This document shows, piece by piece, positions 52,614-64,000 of a stretch of DNA of 64,000 nucleotides. The notes beneath the pieces were generated by a model, which was not told the DNA's origin, searched no databases, and saw only the letters and a list, made by a program, of their open reading frames with translations. Positions within the stretch are counted from its first letter, which is position 1, and each line of letters starts with the position of its first letter. Source of the DNA: Centroberyx gerrardi (Eukaryota > Chordata > Actinopteri > Beryciformes > Berycidae); assembly GCF_048128805.1 (NCBI RefSeq), contig NC_136003.1, positions 20,728,840-20,792,839 of the forward strand, given 5' to 3'. Both the position numbers and the translations under genes were made by a program.

Positions 52614-54651
52614 ATGGGTAAAGATTATTACAAGGTGTTGGGAATAGCCAAAGGTGCCTCCGAAGATGAGATAAAGAAGGCGTACCGAAAACAGGCCCTG
52701 CGTTATCATCCTGACAAAAACAAGTCAGCTGGAGCCGAAGATAAATTCAAAGTGATTGCCGAGGCATACGATGTACTCAGTGACGCCAAGAAAAAGGATA
52801 TATACGACCGATATGGAGAAGAAGGTAACTGAATCCAATCTCTGTACTTTGTGCTGCTGCCCTGCAACTTGAGATGTCAGTGTTAACTCTAACCCTGCAT
52901 GTTTACTTGTCCCGTTCTGTCCATATTTACCAATACACTGGATAAATTCAACTATTATCCATGTCTTGGCCTCTTTAGTTCACGGACCAGTAACCAAAGA
53001 CTGAAAAGGTCTCGTGTAACAATAGCAGTAGCTGGAGAACTTGCTGGAAAGCTCGTGCTCCTGCCTGCTGTGTTAAAACCTGTTAGTGGACTGATGACAC
53101 TGGTTGAACCACTTCAACACTAGGTTTTTGCCTCAAGGGTTTAATAGCTTAGTAATGTCACATTCACAATCCACCACAATCTGAACGGCAGGGACAGGCA
53201 TAGATATGACTTATTTTGGGGTTTAAAAAAACAAAACAGAAACTAACTTTTTAATATAATATATTGCTGTAGTTTAATGGACTATGCTGTGCCATTTCTA
53301 GCAACATGTCATTCCCCAGTACCTATAGCCATTATCTCAATGACATTTACTTTGAGGTGGTCTGAGTACTTTTCCATTGATTTTTATTTGAAATTATTAA
53401 GTAATGATATAAGCATTATTTGCAGAGATTCTTGGTTATTCCCTGCAAAACTTTATGCATATGGTCCCAAAGCTCTGATGTGGGTTCATGTTTTCTTGCT
53501 CATCAGGACTAAAGGGTCCCACCGGTGGTGGAGGCGGAGGACACAATGGTCCCAGCTACAACTACACCTTCCATGGAGATCCTCATGCAATGTTCGCCGA
53601 GTTCTTTGGCGGCCGTAGCCCGTTCGATCAGTTCTTCACACGCAACGGGGATGACGATATGGACATTGATGACCCCTTTGCAGCCTTTGGCATGGGAGGG
53701 ATGGGAGGGATGGGAGGGATGGGAGGAATGGGGGGCATGGGCGGGTTTCAGAGGTCTTTCAAATCCCAGCATATGGGCCCCCATAGAGGACGAGAGAGAA
53801 AGAAGGACCCGCCAGTGGTGCATGAGCTGAAGGTGAGCCTGGAGGAGGTCTTCTCCGGCTGCACCAAGAAAATGAAGATTTCCCGCAAGCGGCTGAATCC
53901 GGATGGCTGCACCGTGCGCAATGAGGATAAGATTCTGACAGTAGACATCAAGCGCGGCTGGAAGGAGGGGACAAAGATCACCTTCCCCAGGGAGGGAGAC
54001 GAGACTCCCACCAACATTCCCGCAGACGTGGTGTTTGTGGTGAAAGACAAACCCCACCCGGTGTTCCGGAGAGAGGGCTCCGATATAATTTACCCTGCAA
54101 AAATATCTCTTAGAGATGTAAGTGAACAGATTCTCATTTCAGAGCATTTCACTCAGGCATAAGCTGTTCAAGCTGTGTGCAGTCATGTGTTGATGATATG
54201 AAAAATGACAAATTAACTGTCTGTTCCTGTACAGTTTTGACAGTGTTATACATATAAGACTGAGGACAATCTGTGTGAACATGTTGGATGATTATCAAGA
54301 CTTAACCAAACATCAGTGGTTTGTCTGTCTAATAATCTCTCTCTCTCTCTCTCTCCCTCTCCCTCTCCCTCTCCCTCTCCCTCTCCCTCCCCCTCCCCCT
54401 CCCTCTCTCTCTCTATCCAGGCATTGTGTGGATGCACAGTCAATGCCCCCACATTGGACGGCAGGACTATCACTGTGACCTCCAGAGACGTAGTCAAACC
54501 TGGAATGAAAAAGCGCATAGCGGGAGAAGGGCTGCCCCTATCCAAGTGTCCTGAGAAGAGGGGCGACATGGTCTTGGACTTTGCGGTGAAATTCCCTGAC
54601 AAGTTGGGCCAAAATACCCGTGATGCATTGAGTCAGATCCTTCCACCATGA
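52614..54651 (+). CDS. dnajb1: DnaJ/Hsp40 co-chaperone B1
   Basis: Three coding exons, 52614-52824, 53507-54117 and 54421-54651, in phase, 350 aa (human DNAJB1 340). Residues 1-70 are the J domain ([26 protein letters not shown]) with the HPD motif at 32-34 that switches on the Hsp70 ATPase. A Gly/Phe-rich linker follows ([35 protein letters not shown], then six MGG repeats at 133-150). The rest is the two-part substrate-binding domain ([55 protein letters not shown]). There is no zinc finger, which makes it class B. It works in the cytosol and nucleus with Hsc70 and Hsp110 to refold and disaggregate proteins. The three-exon layout is that of the human gene. Exon 3 is preceded by an expanded CT-rich tract. 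Confidence 0.97.
54337..54420. repeat. CT/CCCTCT tract at the dnajb1 exon 3 acceptor
   Basis: CT units, then CCCTCT hexamers, then CT again run into the acceptor CTATCCAG at 54420. The polypyrimidine tract of this splice site is thus a microsatellite of about 80 bp. Confidence 0.9.
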
Positions 54652-56540
54652 TTCAAATTACTTAGGTTTGCTAAAACATCTAACAAATCTAAGATAGCCA
54701 GTCCGCATTCCCAATGGCACTCTCCTGTGTAGCGTCACATTTTGGCCCAGACTTCAACTTGGCTCAGGACAGATTTGTGTTGGTTCTAGTTGAGTTTAAT
54801 TTCACTATTTCAAGTACCAAATCTATATTTTCACTCAGTTTAATGGAGTGTCACAAGACTAGGGAACTGACCGAACAACTGACCTTTTTGGTGTGCATTC
54901 AACTTGGGTTCTGTCACAGTATTTAGTAGCAGCCCGGCGGAGCCTCTTGGAGCCGTGGAGTGGGTGTCATGTGATTTGTAGTGGTTCGGCTTCAAGAAGG
55001 AGTTCGTCTAACCTTAGAAAATGACAATGGTGCCGGTTGTCAGGTTTTTAGCAAGACTTACCAAAGTGTACCGCTTGAACATTTCATTTAGGAACTGAGG
55101 ATTTGGGCCTCAAACAGTTGTGGAAGGGCTTCCAAGGCAACAGTTGCAGGCAGACAACTTATAAACAATACCTCAGGTGCAGTGACACATGCCAGAATGT
55201 AGCTATACCTATATTATTAAACTGCATCTGTTTTTGGTTACCAGTATTACTATGCAGTTAGAATTACGTGAGGCTGACATACTGGGCGGAAACCTGAAAG
55301 GTAGTATGCTGAGAATTTTCTCTCAGCTTCAGCCTGAAGGAGAAAACATTGGAATTTTAAAGATGGCACATCTTGCGAAATACGTTTATGCTTTTATTCT
55401 TTCACAGTGTCTTGTTTATGTCGGAGTGCACAGCAGACAACCTGATTGCTTATGTCAAATTTTTGTGGGGAGACATTTTGTGCCAAATAACCATGTCCCT
55501 ATGTAATTACAATATGCGTGTGTGTCTGCAGTATGTGAGTGCATGTGTGTGTAGCCTGTTTTGTGTGACTGACAAACTAGCAACATCTTACGTTATTGAC
55601 TTCAGTGGTTCCCCTTCGTTTACTTAAGGATGCACACCCTATGTATTTAATTCCCACTCAGTGAAATTTGCATTTGTGATTACTCTGTCTGCTTTGTCTG
55701 TTTGTTATTTAATCTAAAGCCAGTGCTTTTTTAACCAGACTAGTTATTAGACTGTTGTATCAGTCTAGTACTAGGCTAAATATTACCTAGTCCTTTTCAA
55801 GCTGTGAAATTAACAATTTCTTCCCTGACATTTGAATTTTTTTTAATTCTGCAAATTCTTTTATATTTTTATTTGGTTATTCTGTCCTCACTTTACCATA
55901 CCTTAGCTTCATTTGGTTGGATATGGATAGATTCACAGCTCAGTGGTAATCCCAGGCAAGCCATTGAATCCAATCTTATATTCAGTCTGCGCACCTTTCA
56001 CAGTAAAGATGCCACTTAGTAAATCACTTTCTTTATTTTTGCTCTCAGGCACAGTTAAAATAACTGTCTGAATTATTTCTGAAGTATTTTTCAAGTAGTT
56101 TAAATACATATTTTGTCCTGGTGTGACTGTTGGAGGGGAAAAAAAACTTCTCACAGTCAGTACTTGGCCTCATCATTCCACTCCTACTGGAGTTTAAGTT
56201 TAACTGACACAAACATGTGGTTTAACATGAATGTAGAGATATGTAATCTCTGTAATGTTTTACTTTTTTGTTTTAAAAAAGAATATTTGCTTTATTTTTT
56301 GCAAATGTTTTCCTTTTTATGGAAAAAAGTGTAAGCATTATTTTGTTTTACCTGTTGGTTATGTTGTTTGGGATTCAGGACAGTCTGTTTTGAACATCAT
56401 GGATCGAATATGGGTTGGAAATATTTTTGAAAACATTTTTCCTATGTTGCGACAATATGCATTTCCACACTATATTCAATAGACTGGCAAACAAGACTGG
56501 CAAATAAATATCTAATAAACTATGACCTGTCAGTGTGCAA
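54652..56540 (+). other. dnajb1 3' UTR
   Basis: AT-rich sequence after the stop. AATAAA at 56503-56508 and again at 56514-56519 are the likely poly(A) signals. No other gene seen. Confidence 0.65.
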
Positions 56541-58100
56541 TTTATTCAGCATTAAGGAGATTGTTTTTTTCCTCTTTCTTCCTAAAGTCTGGACTAAAAA
56601 GCGGCATGCATTGCATTTGTGTTAACTTTCCATTGCACACAGGAGGCCTTAGGCAACACAATTGGCTTTGTGGAGTGGAGGAAAATATTAGCCTTTAATT
56701 TCAGCACAGTACAGGGCTTGTTAACTCCTTTTGGGAAGCAGTGGGGTACAAGGTGTGAGAGGAGAACATACATTTTACATGTTTACAATGTTCAGAATAT
56801 TTTGTTTCTTTCAGATTATGGAATCTGCACAAATATTTACAGGCAATTGATAATTCAGTCTCCTTTTGGATGAAATGGCCATCGCTGGCATTAGGAGCCT
56901 ATCCTATAATAAAGAAGACCAATTAAAAGCTGTCAGCGCAGCCTCACATGTCCTCACTATTTTTTCCGTTTTTTAAATTGTGCTGTTTATGAACTTTCTC
57001 TGTATATCACATGGTCAAGGTAGCAAATCCTGCTGATTTGTATGATTCTTTCAGAAAAAGGCCCCATTTTCAGCTTGCACCATTTTGATGCACTTACTGT
57101 AGTGTATACTGTGAGTTAAGAAAGATTTATATTACCTTGAAAGAGTGGGTAAAATATTTGACAAATAGAAAGAGTTTATCATGCCCTTCATCCCTGCCCC
57201 CCGTCTGCCTGTGTTGTCCGCTAGATGGAAGCAGCGCATCTTTTCATCATCAAGCGAGAGAGGGCTTGTGTTGCCTTCAAGTATTGTAGGAAATATGCGG
57301 AGTTACCAATTGACAGCAAATGGACAATCTAGCGAAGGGGTGAATAGGACTCGCAAAGTGGGAATTTTCTGTGATACCAGTGTTGCAACGATGTGACGTT
57401 CAGGAGGCGGAGCATAGATTATATGATGTATCTACTACAACTTCTGGCTAACAAGATAAAGGTGCAATAAGCATGATTGTTCTGTCCTATAGCACTAAAT
57501 GACCATAATATTTGTGGGTTTTTGATTTGGGCTGTTGACCAATACCAATGACTCAGAGATTACTTTGGCATGTGCTGAGATTTCTGGCCTGTACTCTGTT
57601 TACTATAGTCTCAACTGCTTAATGATGGAAGATAGTGCTATAAATATGAGCTAGCACCCGGCATCACGAGTCAGTCTCAAGCCAAAAAACAAATGACACA
57701 GCAGTATAATCATTACAGTATTTTGGATCATGGCATGTTACCTCTCTCTGCCAGAGACTGTAGATGTTGTTGCAGTGCCTTACTCGCTGAGGTCGCTAAA
57801 AGTCATAGGCTGCTTAATGCCCCTTTAATAAAAAAAAAAGAAAAATCAAGCACATTCATGACACACATGTAATTGTCTTCATTCGTCTGCTGTAGCACAA
57901 AGTAGTTTTGTGCCACTTAATTTAAAATATAACAGCAGCCATTAAAAAACATTTTTTGTCACGGGGTCAATTTGTTATTTCCGAACAAAAGCACTTGATT
58001 TTCGACTGTGAAGTAGGAGTTTACGAGGAAAACCTGAAGGCAGCAGTGTTCCACCCCTGCTGGCAGCAAGCGGCTAAATCTAAAGCAGCATACCGATAGA
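56541..58100. other. dnajb1-gipc1 spacer
   Basis: About 1.5 kb of intergenic DNA. The only structured feature I can support is a worn MITE-like element at 57457-57828. Confidence 0.55.
57457..57828. mobile_element. probable MITE with degraded inverted ends
   Basis: The left end TAAAGGTGCAATAAGCATG and the right end GCTGCTTAATGCCCCTTTA pair as inverted repeats at about 13 of 18 positions. AAAGGTGCAATA-type ends are, from memory, common in small fish DNA elements. It is 372 bp and non-coding. Confidence 0.4.
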
Positions 58101-59095
58101 TCATCCTTCCCCTCTCCACAGCTTTGCAAATTTCCCCTTTCAAGAGCGTAGCAGCAAGGTTAGCGAGATATTTGACTTTCTTCCTAGACGTAACGTTATT
58201 TTTGACTTTGTCAGCTGACAGCAGCAAGTAACGCTAGCTCTACCGGTTAGCTTAGCCTGCTAACGTTACTTGGCTAAAACTCCTGCTCTGGTAAGAATGA
58301 CTGGCCTGCCATGTCTATTCCCTTATATTCACATTTAGCTATCCTAGTTAAGCTAACTAACCTTAGCGATACGAGTCATAGCCAACGTTAATTCAGTACT
58401 TCAAAAATAGTAACGCTGTCATACCAAGTGTAATTAACAGTCACTGATCTAGCTTCTTATTTAAGTCTATGCTAAGTTGCTGGCTAGCTAGAGGCTCTGA
58501 GTTGCAAGTGTATGTGTTGCTAACTTTGAAAGATACTGATGGTTTGTGGGGAATGTTCCTTACAGCTAGCAGCTAACATTAGCTCCTTCTCGCTATCTGC
58601 CCAGCTATTTCCTACGTAGCTATGATTTATCTTGTGTATATCTTGGTAACGTTACTTGTAAGAGTTAGCAGATGTTAGCCAACATCATCCTCGCTTTATT
58701 TTATGTAACGTTAGGCTGAAAGCGTACGCAGTGAATATTTTAGCTGTTGCTATATACAAGTCATTGCTCTTATAAGGAAATGTAGATGATGGACATGATC
58801 TTTCTCTTCGTTTCAGGGCTTCAGACGACCCATTCCAAGCTGCTGGACATCAGATCTAGCTATGTAAGCTGCCCTCATACTTGGATTTGTAACTCCAAAT
58901 AGTGCCTCATAAACAAGCCTTCAACCTGGACTGAAGGACTGTGTTATTGCTGTGCTGTAAACATATGATAGCTGTGCCTGATTTGGCAGTCTACTGGTGA
59001 AAAGGTGTATGTTGGTCTGGACCATAGTGTAGCTCCCCAACGCAGCAGTGGACCTCCTCCCCCTCCATTCCCTCTAGTCTGCCAGCAGGACTACT
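58101..59095 (+). other. gipc1 5' UTR, non-coding exon 1 and intron 1
   Basis: A strong donor, CTCTG then GTAAGA, at 58290/58291 ends a likely non-coding first exon. The acceptor TTTCAG at 58816 opens exon 2, which has 279 bases of leader before the start codon. The leader contains several short upstream open frames, for example 58965-59000 (11 codons and stop). The exon 1 start is not determined. Confidence 0.6.
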
Positions 59096-60727
59096 ATGCC
59101 TCTGGGTCTGGGAAGAAGAAAGAAGGCATCCCCGTTAGTTGAGAACGAGGAAGCGGAGCCTATCCGCGCAGGTCTCAATGTCTCAGGTATGGATGGCCTA
59201 GATGGAGGTGTCGTTGGGCTAGGAGAAGGGGCCACATCCGAAGGTCTGCCGCCCCCACCCAGCAGCCTGCGACCTCGCCTCATCTTCCACACCCAGCTCG
59301 CCCACGGCAGCCCCACGGGGCGCATCGAGGGCTTCAGCAATGTGCGGGAGCTCTACGCCAAGATCGGTGAGGCCTTTGGGATCCCACCAGCTGAGGTGAA
59401 TTATACTCTTATGGTAGTCAAATGTATTGTTTTTGGTATGAGGATGTGTATGTTTGCCTCAGATCATCGGTGGAAAAAGCATAACTCTAAATCTCACTTG
59501 CTGTCTTTCTGTGTCTCTCTCCAGGTTATGTTCTGCACGCTGAACACTCACAAGGTGGACATGGAGAAACTGTTGGGAGGTCAGATCGGGCTAGAGGACT
59601 TTATTTTTGCCCACATTAAAGGCCAGCGGAAGGAAATAGAGGTGTATAAAGGGGAGGACGCGCTAGGCTTGACTATCACCGATAATGGAGCTGGCTACGC
59701 TTTCATCAAGGTGAGCAATGTTGAAAGGGTGAAGAATGTTTTTTGGTGTTCATTCATAGATCTCTCAGGAAACGCATGACCTAGGACTGAATAAAAGAGA
59801 ATTACACAGAAGCTTATGTTCTGTGTAATTATTAGAGATGGGGAGTAAGTGATGAGCTGGATTATTTACCGGATTGAGCTCTATTGTTTTCAGAGAATCA
59901 GAGAGGGCAGCATCATCCACCAGATCCAGGTCATCAACGTGGGAGATATGATCGAGTCCATCAACGGCCACGGCCTGATTGGCTGTCGACACTATGAGGT
60001 GGCCAAGATGCTGAAGGAGCTGCCCAAGGGGAAGGAATTCACCATCAAACTGGTGGAGCCACTCAAGGCCTTCGGTGGGTGGGAGAAGGAAACATGGAGT
60101 CATCATCATAGATATAGGGTTATTCATTGAAATACGTGTTAGATAAAACAGTTGTCATTAAATGACTTCATAAAAATGCGGCATGTTTGGTGTGGTTTCC
60201 CCTAGAAGTCTTTCCAGCCGGGGCAGCAGGAGACCCCAAGGTGGTGTGGCAGTGCAACTTGCTCCTCAGCCTCTATGCCTCGAAGCCTTACCTGTTGTCA
60301 TTAACTCCTGGAAATGGGCACAATCATTCCTCATCTCAAGACTTACTTACTTACTAGAGTAGTCTATTGGCCTACTGGCAGCACTATTGTCTTCTTTTTT
60401 GTGGCTAAGCAGACATTATTTATGTTTGGATTTTATAGCATTCCAATTTCTATTCTAAATATCTTTTACGCCCCATTTGGGTTCTCAATGTGGTTCCCAG
60501 GTTCATAGTCGATAATGTAATTAGTTTGCTGTCATAAAATCCCATAGACAGATCTCTTAAAATGAATAGACACGAGCCCCACTCAGTACAATAATCAGTA
60601 ATTCAAATTGAGCAAAATGAGAATGGGCATGGTTGTACCGTTTGTAGTGAAGAGGGCATTGCCCCAGCTGGAGGATGGAAGGGGGAATCCTGATGGAGTG
60701 TACTAAAGTGTTGAAGGGATTTCTTGA

Positions 60728-60822
<95 letters not shown>

Positions 60823-61234
60823 CATGATCAGCCAGAGGTCCGGAGGGTCCAGGTCAGGATCAGGGGCTCAGCTGGGGACAGGCAGGGGCACCCTGCGCCT
60901 GCGCTCCAAGGGTCCGGCTACTGTGGAGGAACTGGTAAGTGTGTTCATGACTTATTCTGGGTTAATCAGCATTCTCTGCGCTCCTGCAAAATGTATTTGA
61001 ATTGCATCCCCTGACTGTTTGTTGGCTTGTCTTCCTCCAGCCCTCTGCGTTTGAGGAGAAGGCCATTGAGAAGGTGGACGACCTCCTAGAGAGCTACATG
61101 GGCATCAGAGACAGCGAGCTGGGTAAGTGTGTGTGTGTGTGTGTGAGGGGAAAGATTCACTTAAAGAAGTTGCCACTACAAGTGTCATGATCAGTTTGTG
61201 TCACTTCCGTGTGTTCGCTGAATGTTTTCCTTAC

Positions 61235-61289
<55 letters not shown>

Positions 61290-61489
61290 GCTCTCTCTCT
61301 CTCTCGCTCTCTCACTCTCTCTCGCTCTCTCTCTCAGCGGCTACCATGGTGGAGCTGGGGAAGGACAAAAAGAACCCTGATGAGTTTGCTGAGGCTTTAG
61401 ATGAGACCCTGGGAGACTTTGCCTTCCCAGATGAATTTGTTTTTGATGTGTGGGGTGCCATCGGCGACGCTAAGGTTGGGCGGCTGTAA
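59096..61489 (+). CDS. gipc1: GIPC1 PDZ-domain trafficking adaptor
   Basis: Six coding exons: 59096-59395, 59525-59710, 59894-60074, 60822-60934, 61041-61122 and 61338-61489. They total 1014 bases, 337 aa (human GIPC1 333). [10 protein letters not shown] at the start is the same as in human, which decides the ATG. Order: Gly/Pro-rich N-terminus; GH1 region ([23 protein letters not shown] ... [13 protein letters not shown]); PDZ domain (about 135-220) with the carboxylate-binding loop LGLTI and the [10 protein letters not shown] helix; then the GH2 region ([33 protein letters not shown] ... [17 protein letters not shown]) that binds myosin VI. GIPC1 couples receptors such as neuropilin-1 and TGF-beta type III receptor to myosin VI on endocytic vesicles. 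Exons 60822-60934 and 61338-61489 follow directly after long TG and CT repeats. Confidence 0.98.
60729..60819. repeat. (TG)45 microsatellite abutting a gipc1 3' splice site
   Basis: An unbroken TG run of 91 bp that leads directly into the AG (60820-60821) of the exon 60822-60934. No separate polypyrimidine tract is left between the repeat and the exon. Confidence 0.97.
61236..61337. repeat. CT-rich tract at the gipc1 last-exon acceptor
   Basis: CT units broken by CGCT and CACT blocks run for 100 bp into the acceptor CTCAG at 61337. It serves as a very long polypyrimidine tract and gives chance Ser/Leu open frames. Confidence 0.95.
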
Positions 61490-64000
61490 CCACGGAAACC
61501 AAGGGAGCAGAACAACCTGTGTGTGTGACACCCACAACAAACAGCACTACTAGGAATCACTACACTACCATCATGAGTTTGTTTTTATTCCAGTGTACTC
61601 CTACTATTTTTAATGTAGAGTGTACTGTTTTGGGAGACTCTTCCTAGAGAAAGAGGATAAAGTCAGATCATGGGAGAAAGAAGCTGACTGTGATGGCTGT
61701 CGCACCGCTCTTACAGTGTTACAGGACCGAGCAATCACCCAGTCAGACAGTTGAATACAAAGGCCGAGGCAATTATGTTCTGGCAGCAAGTGCTTTTTAC
61801 GTGTCTTCCGGCTTTTTCCAGAAACGAAGAGCGCGCTGATGAGCATTCCTCTTGACTGCACCACACAAACCTGCATGTCATTATTCTAGTTGTCGGCCTT
61901 GGAACAAATAGAGCACAAAGTCTCTAGTGTGGGAGAAATGAAGGACTGTGGCTAACAAAGTAAATATTTGATACTTAGTAAAAAAAAAAAAAATGTGATT
62001 TTCCACATTGCACTGTGTTGCACTGCGCTGTAAAAAAAAACAAAAAACTGCACTGTACCTCACCTGGGGAGCCACCACAGTTATTGCTGTCTTGAGGTAC
62101 AGTGTTGTTGTGAACCACTCCGTGTTACAGTTATGGACCATGAGTCTTACAAGCATGTGCTGTTATGTTTTTAATAAGTTCTGTTGGTTTTATGTCCTTT
62201 TTGGTAAGTGAAGAACTATTGTGGTTACAGAAGGATCATAGTGAATTGTAGCTCACTGTCTAAAAGAGTAATGGTGTTTGTTCACCATTAAAACACTCCA
62301 TGCTGCAATGACGCTAAACTGTACAGACAGCAGCACATTCCAGTCTCATACCAATCGTTTGCCAGTGTTAAGAGAATCAGTGTTAATTTACCTTATTACG
62401 AGGATATTCCATTGTTTTATAAGGAGCAGAATGGTGCCCCGATTTGTGGACTGTGCTGACTTTGTTTTTGTTTTTTGTTTTTTAGCTAGTGTTTTTGCAA
62501 GGTTTTTATATGAAGTGACGTGATGTCTATTTTGAAACCAGAGAAGGGTTGTGTAATAGATGAGGAATTTCATCTTGTGTTGAAACTTAAGCATTACAGA
62601 GAGCAGTATTAGAGATGGTCATGAGATGGAACCGAGTAGTTGTGCTAAAAAAGATAATGGATCAGTTAAGAAGAACAAAATGCCTTCATTTCTGCTCATT
62701 TTATGCAATTGATACATTTTAAAAAATGTATGCATTGAAGAATCTGGTGCATGGTGCTGAAAAATCAAGTACGCTATTGTTGGAGCTGAATGATACCAAA
62801 CTACTTCCATCTTGTGTCAAAGTGATTTGTTTTGTTCATAGAGGGGGAAAAACAGGCAATGTTTGAATTGAATTTCTGAGACACCCCAACAACTACTACT
62901 CAACATAGCTGAACAAAATGTCTTATAACTTTTGCCGTTACCTTTTCAGTATCCTCACAATATATCCAAACATATGAAGCTATTTTGTAGTATATGGATT
63001 GTTTGTCATTCTTCAATGTTGATGAATATCTAGATGGTTTATGTATTGAGACTGATGCTAGAACACTGTAACACTGAGAACACCACATTATTTTGATGGC
63101 TTTCTATTACACTGTTGTCAATGTCCAATTATAACGCAATAATAACGACATCGACATAGCAGTTTTCTCTCTGTCTATTCTTTGTTACATGTATGCTCCC
63201 TGGTTTCATCCTGGGAGTACATGCATGTATATACTGTACATACCTACATACCAAAAAATAAGTTGGTTGGGTCTGTTTTTATTCCATGTAGGAGAAAATT
63301 GATGTTCGTTTAGGTCAGATGATGTTTTTTCCTCAGGCTAGCTCAGTTTGCCACCTCCTGCTCATGAAAACAAGAGAAACTAAGCCGTGACCTCCTGGAC
63401 TGTTTTCCACCATTCACAGAACACATCCCCGAGAGTGTGTGTGTGTGTGTGTGTGTTTGTGTTTATTCTCACTCCCTCGTCCTCCTGAAATATACATGAC
63501 GTTTAACTAGACAGTTAAATCACTTCTAGTGTCAGCAGGGCATCAGAGGTAATGTAACACGATATACAATGGTTAACTTGATATCACTTGTAAAGTGGAG
63601 GGAGAGAGGGAGGCGGGGGGGGGGGGTCACCTCTAGGGCTCATGTTTAAATTGAGGAAGGTGCCAAACTTAAGACATTCATCCCAATTAAACTTGAATGA
63701 CCCTTGCAGTATGCGTAGATGATACATATGTTCGAATGGATTTTGAGTCCTGTTTACATTACTATCACTTCTGACATCATCAGCCTTCTGCCAGCATACC
63801 TACAAGTCTGCTGACCGAAACCAGACTGAAGCTTACCATTGTCAGTTCAGATGTTCCAACAACAGTTCTAGCTTTTATCTATAAAGGAGGAAAACTTTTC
63901 GCTCTGCTGGAGACAATACGGCTAGTCTTCATAGAGTCCTAGTGTGGGCTGGTAGCAGAGGGGTGGTGACTTGTCCTTTATTTACTGGAGGTGAAGTAAA
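61490..64000 (+). other. gipc1 3' UTR and downstream flank
   Basis: No further gene is recognisable. ATTAAA at 62287-62292 and at 63686-63691 are possible poly(A) signals, so the 3' UTR is between 0.8 and 2.2 kb long. A GT run of 22 bp lies at 63435-63456 and a G run at about 63618-63627. Confidence 0.55.
63435..63456. repeat. (GT)11 microsatellite
   Basis: Short GT run in the flank downstream of gipc1. Confidence 0.9.

Noticed and set aside
53509-54057. 182-codon minus-strand open frame
   Set aside because: Antisense shadow of dnajb1 exon 2.
63183-63240. Imperfect hairpin (ATGCTCCC with GGGAG and ACATG blocks) considered as a microRNA precursor
   Set aside because: Stem is short and bulged and matches no microRNA I know.

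Overview
This window is vertebrate nuclear DNA, almost certainly from a ray-finned fish. The genes are intron-bearing with GT-AG splice sites, dinucleotide microsatellites are abundant, small non-autonomous DNA transposons and LINE tails typical of teleosts are scattered through introns, and the gene order matches human chromosome 19p13. No prokaryotic, viral or CRISPR feature was seen. All exon models below were made by reading splice sites and checking codon phase by eye; no alignment was run.

Layout, left to right: the last coding exon of a beta-tubulin (+, tubb4a-like, cut by the window edge, 1-301); crb3 (-, 3685-5276, complete, 114 aa); asf1b (+, 9526-13788, complete, 197 aa); prkaca (+, 15850-31097, ten coding exons, 351 aa, about 3 kb of 3' UTR); samd1 (+, 35093-43107, seven coding exons, 415 aa); tecr (-, 45477-50048, eleven coding exons, 342 aa, tecrb-like with a long N-terminus); dnajb1 (+, 52614-54651, three exons, 350 aa, with a perfect heat shock element upstream); gipc1 (+, 59096-61489, six coding exons plus a 5' non-coding exon, 337 aa). 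The last 2.5 kb is the gipc1 3' UTR and flank with no further gene recognised.

The genes are not an operon; they are neighbours kept by synteny. Their products are a cytoskeletal subunit (tubulin), an apical polarity protein (Crb3), a histone H3-H4 chaperone (Asf1b), the cAMP-dependent protein kinase catalytic subunit (Prkaca), a CpG-binding chromatin protein (Samd1), the last enzyme of very-long-chain fatty acid elongation (Tecr), an Hsp70 co-chaperone (Dnajb1) and a PDZ trafficking adaptor (Gipc1).

The points most worth a second look are: a candidate alternative first exon of prkaca inside intron 1 whose splice phase fits exon 2 exactly; a 91-bp TG repeat that takes the place of the polypyrimidine tract at a gipc1 3' splice site; an imperfect foldback element of about 240 bp in prkaca intron 1; a dispersed repeat shared by asf1b intron 3 and prkaca intron 8, with inverted termini that show only when the two copies are compared; several MITE-like elements with readable ends; and tandem acceptors in samd1. 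I found no clear new multi-gene system.
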